From Alphaproteobacteria bacterium (GTDB taxonomy: Bacteria > Pseudomonadota > Alphaproteobacteria > ATCC43930 > CGMCC-115725), in contig JAFMSA010000125.1 of NCBI GenBank assembly GCA_017353855.1, positions 1-9,060 of the forward strand: a stretch of 9,060 bases of DNA. The letters run 5' to 3'. The notes beneath the pieces are model-generated. The model saw only the letters and a program-made list of their open reading frames with translations, was not told the origin of the DNA and did not search any database. Both the position numbers and the translations under genes were made by a program. Shown here one piece after another: positions 1-6,139 of this stretch (positions are counted from its first letter, which is position 1; each line of letters opens with the position of its first letter).

Positions 1-1
1 G

Positions 2-160
2 CATTGGATTCGGAACAACTTGCCCGTCGAGGGGCAGACCGCGACCCGCTCGGCCTGACTGGCGTACCCCTACCTCAACACGGGCTCGCCGGCGGCAGAC
101 GCCCTCATGCATGCTGATCTCGGCATGGGCGTCCTGGTCTCCATCATCCATCCAGATTGA
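2..160 (+). pseudogene. Possible decayed 3' end of an unrecognised gene, with in-frame TGA
   Basis: The reading frame that begins at base 2 has very high G/C at third codon positions and gives a protein-like sequence (for example HWIRNNLPVEGQTATRSA). A TGA at 56-58 interrupts it, then it resumes (LAYPYLNTGSPAADAL, HADLGMGVLVSIIHPD) and ends at TGA 158-160. The likeliest reading is the C-terminal end of a gene running in from the left, disabled by a TGG-to-TGA change, because W would fit the position. I do not recognise the family. A chance open frame in GC-rich DNA cannot be excluded, and the start lies outside the window. Confidence 0.3.
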
Positions 161-529
161 ACCAACTGCGCGACACGAACTGGCGACCCGGAATATCGAA
201 GGCCAACCACGCCAGGCAGCCGCCGGCTGCGGTCATCGTGGCAGAGGGCATTCAGCCTCGTATTCGTGGGCACTCTCTCGTTTGCGGTCAACCTGGCGAG
301 CAGGCATTGATGTCCTTCTGTCGCCGGCGGGTAGAACGGCCGCGAGTACTCGGGGAGCAGCTTGGGACGTCCCAAACGGGTAGGTTGCGCTGCCTGATGG
401 GCGCATTGGGCCAGCTTGCGATGTTGCGAATCGCCGGCGGTTGGGCACCGCCGGACTTACCGCTGCCCTTGAGAGGTCTCAGCGACAAGCAAGCAATTCT
501 GACGCTCTGCTCAACAGAGGACCATCACG
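161..529. other. Non-coding or unrecognisable stretch
   Basis: Several overlapping open frames of 60-130 codons exist on both strands here. None has a ribosome binding site, a recognisable motif or a clear codon bias over its rivals. I read the stretch as intergenic or decayed DNA between two gene remnants. No tRNA, no clear repeat and no promoter stands out. Confidence 0.5.
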
Positions 530-759
530 ATGCGCGACCCCAGTGATCTCCCGATGGCCCGCCGTGAACCTTGGAACCGGGAGAAATTGGTCGCGCAACG
601 CCGCCCCTCAGGACGAAACACTTCTGTTCGATCCGCGCCAGATTGAAAATGGCAGGTCGGATCCGCGAGCTAGTGCGCTCCCGATGGTCGGTGAACGAAA
701 CGCGACACTGGTTTCGAGCATCACGGGTGGCCGGCGCAGAGGTCGGCCAAGTAAAATGA
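530..759 (+). pseudogene. Frameshifted N-terminal remnant of a tyrosine-type site-specific integrase
   Basis: An ATG at 530, nine bases after AGAGG, opens a frame reading MRDPSDLPMARREPWNRE, then KLVAQ. The similarity then jumps by one frame at about 599-601 and goes on as PPLRTKHFCSIRARL followed by KMAGRIREL (601 to about 687). From memory, the small integrases common in alphaproteobacteria begin in the same order with a PWNKGKLVGQ-like block, PPL(R/K)PKHVWSIR and then a R.RDLALFNLAIDSKLRGCD block. After about 690 the match fades. Only faint, frame-jumping echoes of the later KTGRPVQFE region can be imagined up to about 800. The catalytic C-terminal domain (R...HxxR...Y) is absent, so no active recombinase can be made. 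One base deleted near 600 would explain the shift. It is probably the relic of a mobile element. Confidence 0.65.
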
Positions 760-855
760 GCGCCAAAACCGTGCGGAACACGAACCCGGCGACTGAATGA
801 GGCTTTGCCGGCAGGCGGTGGTCAGATACGTCACCAGCTGGTCAGTGCGCAGGCG

Positions 856-1374
856 TTAATTCGTAACGGTTTGCCACACCTCCTGTGCGGCGGACGGCAG
901 CTTGTCCATGTGTTTAAGAAATAGGGCCAGCGTCCATATCTGCTGGTCGTTTAGTGCGCTCTCCCACGATGGCATACCCGTCCAGCGTATGCCGTGCTTG
1001 ATCTTCCAAAATGAAAAGCTTTCCGGGTCGTCCTCAACCCCGTGTGTCGCGAATTGCGGAGGCCGTGGGTAGAGTCCTTTCGCGACGGGCGAGGCTGCCG
1101 AAACTCCTTTCGCCGTGCCGTGGCACACCGCGCAATACCGTCCATAGAGCTTGACGCCCGCAACAAGATTATCGTCGGTCAGCTCGACAGGATTGGAGCC
1201 TTGCGCTTCGCGACGGAGGGCCGCATCCAACGCCGTCCCTGCTGCCCAGGTTTCCAGCCTACCAGGACTGGCGTCAGCATTGACCGGAATGAGACCCAGT
1301 TGCACAGCCGCGAACCCCAATACCAAAATGACTATAATTGTTGCCACGACACCGAGCACGAAACCTCTGAACAT
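856..1374 (-). CDS. Membrane-anchored class I c-type cytochrome (single haem)
   Basis: This is a protein of 172 residues that carries electrons in or at the periplasm. Residues about 5-30 form one uncleaved-looking hydrophobic helix (VVATIIVILVLGFAAVQLG), which should anchor the protein with its haem domain outside. The haem is attached at CAVCH (81-85). The distal ligand is probably Met134 in RWTGMPSWE, followed by a last helix NDQQIWTLALFLKHM, the usual end of a class I cytochrome c fold. GTG 1377 and ATG 1374 are adjacent; ATG is preferred because GGGGG lies at better spacing from it. The stop is TAA. The gene stands alone, about 240 bases downstream of the flavoenzyme gene and separated from it by a hairpin and a REP-like palindrome, so the two need not be cotranscribed. 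The electron donor and acceptor cannot be told from the sequence. Confidence 0.9.
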   Translation of the reverse strand: MFRGFVLGVVATIIVILVLGFAAVQLGLIPVNADASPGRLETWAAGTALDAALRREAQGSNPVELTDDNLVAGVKLYGRYCAVCHGTAKGVSAASPVAKGLYPRPPQFATHGVEDDPESFSFWKIKHGIRWTGMPSWESALNDQQIWTLALFLKHMDKLPSAAQEVWQTVTN

Positions 1375-1468
1375 CACGATTCCCCCTTTCGGGTAGCTGA
1401 CACCGCTCGGCTGGGTAGGCCGCGTGACCCCAATGTTTCGCGACCGTTCGAGCTTGGTGTCGTTTACT

Positions 1469-1496
1469 ATGGATACCGGCTTTCGCCGGTGTGACG
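1469..1496 (+). repeat. REP-like palindrome, copy 1
   Basis: Stem ACCGGC (1475-1480), loop TTTC and stem GCCGGT (1485-1490), flanked by ATGGAT and GTGACG. This is the classic layout of bacterial intergenic REP palindromes with a (C)CGGC-TTTC-GCCGG core and a GTGACG tail. Read in reverse it yields the well-known spurious peptide VTPAKAGIH. It lies between the cytochrome and flavoenzyme genes. Confidence 0.7.
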
Positions 1497-1523
1497 AGGA
1501 GAATTCTCACAGCGCAGAAACTT

Positions 1524-1551
1524 CCCGGTCAGGCCACCGGGCCTGATCGGG
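1524..1551 (-). terminator. Strong hairpin, possible terminator of the flavoenzyme gene
   Basis: Bases 1524-1535 pair with 1540-1551 over 12 positions (one G-T wobble) around the loop ACCG. It lies about 65 bases beyond the stop codon of the luciferase-like gene. On the minus strand only a weak T-rich tail (AAGTTTC) follows, so intrinsic termination is plausible but not certain. It may instead act as an RNA 3'-end stabiliser. Confidence 0.45.
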
Positions 1552-1615
1552 ATATTCCCGCGCGCCCGGCGAATCGTTGGCGCCCTTTGCGCTGAAAATA
1601 CGGCCGTCGCGGCGG

Positions 1616-2665
1616 TCACGCAGCGCGCTCCGGCCATTTTATGAGTTCGGGCATCAACTCCTTGGCGAACAATTGCATCGACCGGCGCACCGCCGCGGCG
1701 TCCTGGCCGGGCTGGTGGAAATTGAGGGAAAGATGCGTCAGCCGCTTCGAGCGGTAGGCTTCGAGCATGGGCATCACCGCGTCGGGAGTGCCGATCATGA
1801 ACGGCTGGCCGCCATGCCCGATGCCGGGCACGTCGCGGAATTGGCCGACCGGCGGCAGGGTTTCGAGCGCCCCCGCTGCGGTGCTGCCGGCTCTCGGGTC
1901 CTGGCCGCGCGTGCGGTAGAAATGCAATACCTGGTGGAGGCCGGTTTCGCTCTCGTCCCAGGCCTGCGTCCGGCTCTCGGCGAGGTGCAGGCGCAACGGC
2001 ACCGAGGCGACCTGGCGGGTTGCCGGGTCATGGCCATATTGCCGCAACAGTTCTTCCCAGCGGGCGTGGCCGCGGCCGGCGCCTGCAGCCAGGTGATAGC
2101 CGCGCCTTGCTGTCCAGTTGACGCTCTGCTCGCCCATCGAGGCAACCCAGATCGGCGGCCCGCCCGGCTGCACCGGCGTCGTCGTCATCTGAACCTCGGG
2201 GAAATCGTAATACTTGCCCTGATGCGAGAATTCGCGTCCGGCAAAGCATTTTCCGATGACGGAGAGGCCCTCGAAGGTGCGCCCCAAGCGCTCGCTGAAC
2301 GGGATGCCGAGGCTCTTGAACTCGGCGAGCGCCGAGCCGACCCCGACCGGCAGATCGACACGGCCGAGCGAAATGTTGTCGAGCACCGCGAAATCCTCGG
2401 CGACGCGCACCGGGTTATGCAGCGGCAACAGCAGGACGAAGCTGCCAAGCCGCACCCGCGATGTGCGCGCGGCAACCGCGGCCAGAAACACCGCCGCCGA
2501 CGGATTCCAAGCGTCAGGCGAGAAATGGTGCTCGCTCGCCCATACGCCGTCGAAACCCAGTTCTTCGGCGAGCACTGCTTCGCCGAGATGATCGCGATAG
2601 AGCCGTTGCAACGATTGGCCGCGGCCCGGCAGGGTGCGGATGCCGCAGGTGAAGATCAATCTCAA
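1616..2665 (-). CDS. LLM-class (luciferase-like) flavin-dependent oxidoreductase
   Basis: A 349-residue protein of the bacterial luciferase-like monooxygenase family, which usually uses reduced FMN or F420 and O2 in the cytoplasm. Family signs in order: N-terminal beta strand MRLIFTCGIR, the motif ASEHHFSPDAWNPS (about 43-56), ARTSRVRLGSFVLLLPLHNP, and then RVAEDFAVLDNISLGRVDLPVGVGS (about 87-112) forming the barrel strands next to the flavin. PPIWVASMGEQS follows, with a C-terminal HLSLNFHQPG strand. I chose TTG 2665 because GGAGG lies five bases upstream. A GTG at 2689 would add eight residues, but it falls inside a REP-like palindrome and lacks a comparable site. The substrate is unknown. 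The distance (about 750 bases) from the transporter operon gives no strong reason to link their functions. Confidence 0.88.
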   Translation of the reverse strand: MRLIFTCGIRTLPGRGQSLQRLYRDHLGEAVLAEELGFDGVWASEHHFSPDAWNPSAAVFLAAVAARTSRVRLGSFVLLLPLHNPVRVAEDFAVLDNISLGRVDLPVGVGSALAEFKSLGIPFSERLGRTFEGLSVIGKCFAGREFSHQGKYYDFPEVQMTTTPVQPGGPPIWVASMGEQSVNWTARRGYHLAAGAGRGHARWEELLRQYGHDPATRQVASVPLRLHLAESRTQAWDESETGLHQVLHFYRTRGQDPRAGSTAAGALETLPPVGQFRDVPGIGHGGQPFMIGTPDAVMPMLEAYRSKRLTHLSLNFHQPGQDAAAVRRSMQLFAKELMPELIKWPERAA

Positions 2666-2684
2666 GGGAACCTCCGCGATGCTT

Positions 2685-2705
2685 GTCACCCCCGCGAAAG
2701 CGGCG
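2685..2705 (-). repeat. REP-like palindrome, copy 2 (opposite orientation)
   Basis: CCGC (2692-2695), loop GAAA, GCGG (2700-2703), preceded by GTCACCC. This is the reverse-complement layout of the element at 1469-1496, with the same GTGAC-type shoulder and a TTTC/GAAA loop. The right shoulder is degenerate. The two copies flank the flavoenzyme gene in inverted orientation. Read on the plus strand it gives the familiar spurious peptide CHPRESG. Confidence 0.55.
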
Positions 2706-3418
2706 CTGCGCGCGGCCGCTCAGAACACAGCGGCGAAATCAGACGTTGTCTCGTCACGGCTGATCCAAATTATCAAGTAATGATGCCCGTTCTGAAGATG
2801 CATCTCTCCCTTCGACCTGGCGACGCCGCCCGGCCGCGTGATGACGAGGATATTGGCGGCACCGCCGCATGCGAACGGAAATTGATCCCCGCGCATCCGC
2901 TCTGGGATCGCTGCCGCGGAGCGCGGGTAAGCGTCTGGGGGCCAACCAGGGCAGCGACCGATATTCGCCCGGCTCGCCTCCGAAAGTCCTCGCCCTCGTC
3001 GTTGCGGGACGCAGCCATCGCGTCAACCGGAGCTGGACTGCTTCAGCTGCGAATCGGCCGCGCCCTTCCCGATTTGGTCCGGCTTACCGTGCTGTCCTGC
3101 CCCTTTTTTGCCGTCAGCCCCCCTTTCAGCCGCTCATGCCAGGATCCTGGGCCTGAAATGGTGGCTGGGACGGTTGGCAACGAGCTGGGGGCCTTACGCA
3201 GCGCTCGCCGAGCAAGCGGTTGCGGTGTCTGGAAAGTGCGCGTGACGAGCTGTCACTAAATAGAATCAGTGCTTTAATTTAACACATTTCGGCGGGAATT
3301 GACCCACAGAACGCCCCCGCCCATCGGCGCTGCCGCGGAGAATGCCGCTAAAGCGGCGCGGTATCGTGTGACACGGCGGCGGCCGTTCGGGCCACCATCA
3401 GGACGAGGGTGGCGCGCA
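2706..3418. other. Long intergenic region between phnE2 and the flavoenzyme gene
   Basis: No gene here can be supported. On the minus strand a frame is open from 3022 to TGA at 2720 (about 100 codons). Its only ATGs are late (2896, giving 58 residues, and 2803) and no convincing start exists for the full length. Pieces such as AAIPERMRG, NILVITRPGGVARSKGEMH and HYLIIWISRDE read like protein, but two other minus frames are open across the same stretch. It could be a decayed gene or a genomic repeat. Other contents are a GCCGC-TAAA-GCGGC hairpin at 3344-3357 just past the operon end, an AT-rich island at 3256-3290, and the dyad listed separately. Confidence 0.45.
3242..3256. promoter_or_regulatory. 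Inverted repeat GTGAC-N5-GTCAC beside an AT-rich island
   Basis: GTGAC (3242-3246) and GTCAC (3252-3256) form a perfect 5-bp dyad around GAGCT. The next 35 bases (TAAATAGAATC..., TTTAATTTAACAC) are strikingly AT-rich for this window. Such a pairing can mark an operator and promoter, yet no intact gene starts close by on either strand. It is a weak candidate only. Confidence 0.2.
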
Positions 3419-4279
3419 TCAGGCCGTCCCCGGCCGGCGGCCGATCATCGCGGCCCGCAGTCTGCCCGAGGCCCAGTCGATCGAGGCGACCGCGGCGAGG
3501 ATCAACAAGATGATGAATGACACCTGGTCGAAATCGTAGGTGCGGATCTGCTCCGACAGCTGGAGCCCGATGCCGCCGGCTCCGACGATGCCGATGATTG
3601 TTGCCGACCGCGTGTTCGATTCGAAGAAATACAGCACCAGGCTCGCGATGACCGGCAGGACCTGCGGCAAAAGCCCGAAGCGGATGCCCATCCACTGGGT
3701 GCCGCCGCAGGCAATGACGCTTTCGCGCTCGTGCGCCCGCGCCGCCTCGATCGCCTCGGAAAACAATTTGCCGAACGAGCCGGTATCCGACACCGCGATC
3801 GCCAGAATGCCGGCAAACGGCCCGAGCCCGACAACTCCGACGAATACCAGCGCCCATATCAACGTGTCGATCCCGCGGATCGTATCGAGCAGCCGGCGGA
3901 TAGCAAAGCGCAAGGCGAGGCTCGGCGTCGTGTTCTTGGCCGCAAACAGGCCAAGCGGCAACGCAAGCACCGCCGCGCTGAGCGTGCCAAGAAACGCGAT
4001 CGCCAATGTCTCGCCCATTGCGTGCGCAAACAACCGCAAATGCCCGCCGGTCGACGGCGGCAGCATCAGCGCGGCGAATTTGACGAGTTCGCGGAGCCCC
4101 GACCCGATCTGTGCGGACGATATGCCGAGCCACCAGACGGCGAACATAGTCAAGCACATGAAAGCCGCCGGGACGCCGATCTGGGCGGCTTGGCGCTGCC
4201 GGGATTTCACCAGCAGGCTGCGGTGCCGCGTCAGGACCACGGCCGGGTCGCCGGCGAGAAGCTCTCGCAGAGCGCTCAC
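3419..4279 (-). CDS. phnE: PhnE-type ABC transporter permease (second permease of the operon)
   Basis: A 286-residue inner-membrane permease of the PhnE family, part of the channel that takes phosphonate-like compounds, phosphate or phosphite from PhnD and passes them inward using PhnC. Hydrophobic helices lie at about 34-54, 85-115, 140-165, 207-235 and 252-272. The cytoplasmic EAA-type coupling loop is at about 175-209 (EAIEAARAHERESVIACGG, then GLLPQVLP), which docks on the ATPase. The family signature IVGAGGIG(L)QL is at 231-241. The GTG start overlaps the TGA of the upstream permease by four bases (GTGA), indicating translational coupling. The layout matches the paired PhoE/PhoT or PhnE1/PhnE2 permeases of rhizobia, with a heterodimeric pore inferred. 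It is the last recognisable gene of the operon. A 23-codon ORF overlapping its stop is not thought to be real. Confidence 0.93.
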   Translation of the reverse strand: MSALRELLAGDPAVVLTRHRSLLVKSRQRQAAQIGVPAAFMCLTMFAVWWLGISSAQIGSGLRELVKFAALMLPPSTGGHLRLFAHAMGETLAIAFLGTLSAAVLALPLGLFAAKNTTPSLALRFAIRRLLDTIRGIDTLIWALVFVGVVGLGPFAGILAIAVSDTGSFGKLFSEAIEAARAHERESVIACGGTQWMGIRFGLLPQVLPVIASLVLYFFESNTRSATIIGIVGAGGIGLQLSEQIRTYDFDQVSFIILLILAAVASIDWASGRLRAAMIGRRPGTA

Positions 4280-5160
4280 CGGATGCGCTCCACCGGCATC
4301 AGGCGGTGGCGGATCTTCTCGGTCAGCAGGTCGATTACCGAAACCGTGACGATGATCAGCAGCAGGATTGCGCTGACGTCGCTGTAATAGAATTTGCGGA
4401 TTGCGACGAACAGGTCCTGACCGATGCCGCCGGCCCCGACAAAGCCGACGATTGCGCTCGCCCGCACGTTGATCTCGAAGCGCAGCAAGGCATAGCTAGC
4501 AAGGTTCGGCAGGACCTGCGGCAGCGCGCCGTAGCGGACGATCTCGGCGAAGCGTCCGCCCGTGCTGCGTACCCCGTCGACCGGCTTCATGTCGATGTTC
4601 TCGACGACCTCGGTGAACAGCTTGCCGAGTGTGCCGAAGCTGTGGATGCCGATCGCCAGAACCCCGGCCAGCGGGCCCAGCCCCAGCGCCGCGACGAACA
4701 TCAGCGCGAAGACCAGGTCCGGAACCGTGCGGCAGAACTCTAGCAGCCGCTTGACGCACCACCGAAGGCTGAGGCTCGGCGCCAGATTGGCGGCGGCCGG
4801 GAAGGCCAGCACGGCGGCGCCGAGCGTGCCCGCAAGCGTCGCCAGATAGGCGATCAGCACGGTGTCGAACAGCAGCTTCAGCCAGCCGAAGAAATTCCAG
4901 TACCAATCCGCCACGTCCGCGGCGAAATGTGCAACGCGCAGGCGCGGCATGATCCGACCGAAATAGCTCGTCAGGCCGGACAGGTGGTGCAGCAGGTTGC
5001 CGGGCTCGACTTCACCCCACTGCCCGGCAACGGCGATCAACACCGCCAACGCGCCGAGCACCGCAAACCATTGCAGCCGGCGGCGCGTCACCTCGCGTTC
5101 ATAGGCCGCGAGAAGCTGCGCCTGGCGATGCCGCGGCAGCGTCGGAACGCCGACGGTCAT
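4276..5160 (-). CDS. phnE: PhnE-type ABC transporter permease (first permease of the operon)
   Basis: An inner-membrane permease of the same family as the next gene but clearly diverged from it, which suggests a heterodimeric channel. From ATG 5160 it has 294 residues. One N-terminal helix (QWFAVLGALAVLIAVAG) is followed by a hydrophilic stretch, then the transport domain: LLFDTVLIAYLATLAGTLGAAVLAF, PDLVFALMFVAALGLGPLAGVLAIGI, the coupling loop EVVENIDMKPVDGV...GALPQVLP, and the signature IVGFVGAGGIGQDL. The start is uncertain. GTG 5220 would give 314 residues and overlap the upstream phnD by 34 bases; CTG at 5190 overlaps its stop as CTGA but has no proper spacing. Neither GTG nor ATG has a strong ribosome site. 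ATG is preferred because MTVGVPTLPR followed by Q..LLAAYE looks like a natural N-terminus for the family. Confidence 0.92.
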   Translation of the reverse strand: MTVGVPTLPRHRQAQLLAAYEREVTRRRLQWFAVLGALAVLIAVAGQWGEVEPGNLLHHLSGLTSYFGRIMPRLRVAHFAADVADWYWNFFGWLKLLFDTVLIAYLATLAGTLGAAVLAFPAAANLAPSLSLRWCVKRLLEFCRTVPDLVFALMFVAALGLGPLAGVLAIGIHSFGTLGKLFTEVVENIDMKPVDGVRSTGGRFAEIVRYGALPQVLPNLASYALLRFEINVRASAIVGFVGAGGIGQDLFVAIRKFYYSDVSAILLLIIVTVSVIDLLTEKIRHRLMPVERIR

Positions 5161-5186
5161 GTCAGCAACCGAATGCGGTTTTTCAC

Positions 5187-6095
5187 TCAGCTCCGCTTCT
5201 TGCGCTGCTCGTCGACCCACCGGATCATCTCGACGATGTCCGCGTAATCGTTGTGGCTGACCTGGACGAATTCCTTGTCCTTGCCGTCGGACAGGCGATC
5301 GAACGCGGCCTTGTCCTTTTTTGGCGCCTCGTCGAACGCCGTGACGATGGCCTGCTTCAGACCGGCCGGCAGGGTCGACAAGTAGGCGTAGGGCGAGCCC
5401 GGCAGCAGGCCCGACTTGAAGACGATGCGGAAGTCCTCCTTCTTCGCCATCCCCTTCTTGACCATGCGCGTCAGGTTCGAGTCGTCATCCGCATTCCACC
5501 AGTCGGCGGCGCAATCAACGGTACCCTTGGCTAGCGCGATGATGCCGTTTTCGTGGCTGCCGGTGATGATCGAGTTGCCGAAGAAATTGTCGACATCGAT
5601 GCCGATCTTGTGCAGGTAGAAGCGCGGCGCATTGTAGCCCGATGTCGAATTGGGATCGACAAAGCCGATCGTCTTCCCCTTGAGATCGTGAATGTCATGA
5701 TACGGGCTGTCGGCCTTCACATAAATGACCGAGTAATACCCGATCGCCCCATTGTTGTTGCGCGTCGTAACGAAGGGCTCGGTCTTGACCCCGGTCAGAT
5801 AGGCCTTGGAATAGGAAGCCGGACCGTAATAGGCGATCTGGATGTTGCCGGCGCGCTGGCCCTCGATGACGGCGGCATAGTCGTTCGCCAGCCGCAGTTT
5901 TAACGGCACGCCGAGCTCTTTCGACAGATAGTTCACGAACGGCGCGTAGCGGTCGCTGACCCCCGTGGCGTTCTCCGCCGGCACGACCGCGAAGGTCAGT
6001 TCCGGATATTGCTTTTTCCAATCCTCGGCGCGGGCAACCCCGGCGGTGGTCACCAGCGTGGCGCCGGCAAGCAACAGGTCACGGCGATTGAGCAT
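5187..6095 (-). CDS. phnD: PhnD-type periplasmic substrate-binding protein, second tandem copy
   Basis: A 302-residue binding protein of the PhnD family that captures phosphonates, phosphate or phosphite in the periplasm for the PhnE channel. The N-terminus MLNRRDLLLAGATL...ARA-ED has twin arginines and an AxA cleavage site after residue 23, so Tat export is likely. The mature part shows FAVVPAENATGVSDRYAPF, NIQIAYYGPASYSK, DPNSTSGYNAPRFYL (the STSG loop expected to hold the phosphoryl oxygens), GSHENG with the conserved His, and VDCAADWWNADDDSN. GAGGAG lies six bases before the ATG, a good ribosome site. It is about 83% identical to the gene just upstream with no gaps in the mature region. 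Visible differences near the likely ligand cleft include IAYYG against IAHYG and TTRNNNGA against TTRKNNGE, which might alter specificity. Confidence 0.94.
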   Translation of the reverse strand: MLNRRDLLLAGATLVTTAGVARAEDWKKQYPELTFAVVPAENATGVSDRYAPFVNYLSKELGVPLKLRLANDYAAVIEGQRAGNIQIAYYGPASYSKAYLTGVKTEPFVTTRNNNGAIGYYSVIYVKADSPYHDIHDLKGKTIGFVDPNSTSGYNAPRFYLHKIGIDVDNFFGNSIITGSHENGIIALAKGTVDCAADWWNADDDSNLTRMVKKGMAKKEDFRIVFKSGLLPGSPYAYLSTLPAGLKQAIVTAFDEAPKKDKAAFDRLSDGKDKEFVQVSHNDYADIVEMIRWVDEQRKKRS

Positions 6096-6139
6096 CTGCT
6101 TCTCCTCGAAGTTCGACGCGGACTGTACGGTCGGGTTCG

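Noticed and set aside
56..58. TGA as a selenocysteine codon
   Set aside because: No selenoprotein motif around it and no obvious SECIS-like hairpin directly after it. A nonsense mutation of TGG is simpler.
1390..1460. tRNA-like look of the stretch containing GTTCGAGC
   Set aside because: The acceptor, D and anticodon arms cannot be formed, so the T-loop-like string is coincidental.
3250..3256. Second PHO box built on CTGTCAC
   Set aside because: Only one half-site is present; the 7-mers 11 bases to either side do not match the consensus.
1577..3259. 560-codon plus-strand ORF
   Set aside because: It is antisense to the well-supported luciferase-like gene over most of its length, shows no family motifs and has no ribosome site. 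It is a GC-rich shadow frame.
3348..3419. 23-codon ORF overlapping the phnE2 stop as TGATG
   Set aside because: The overlap looks like coupling, but the product is tiny, unrecognised and ends at a hairpin; chance is more likely.
3348..4157. 269-codon minus-strand ORF in another frame of phnE2
   Set aside because: Arg-rich shadow of the permease frame, without membrane helices or motifs.
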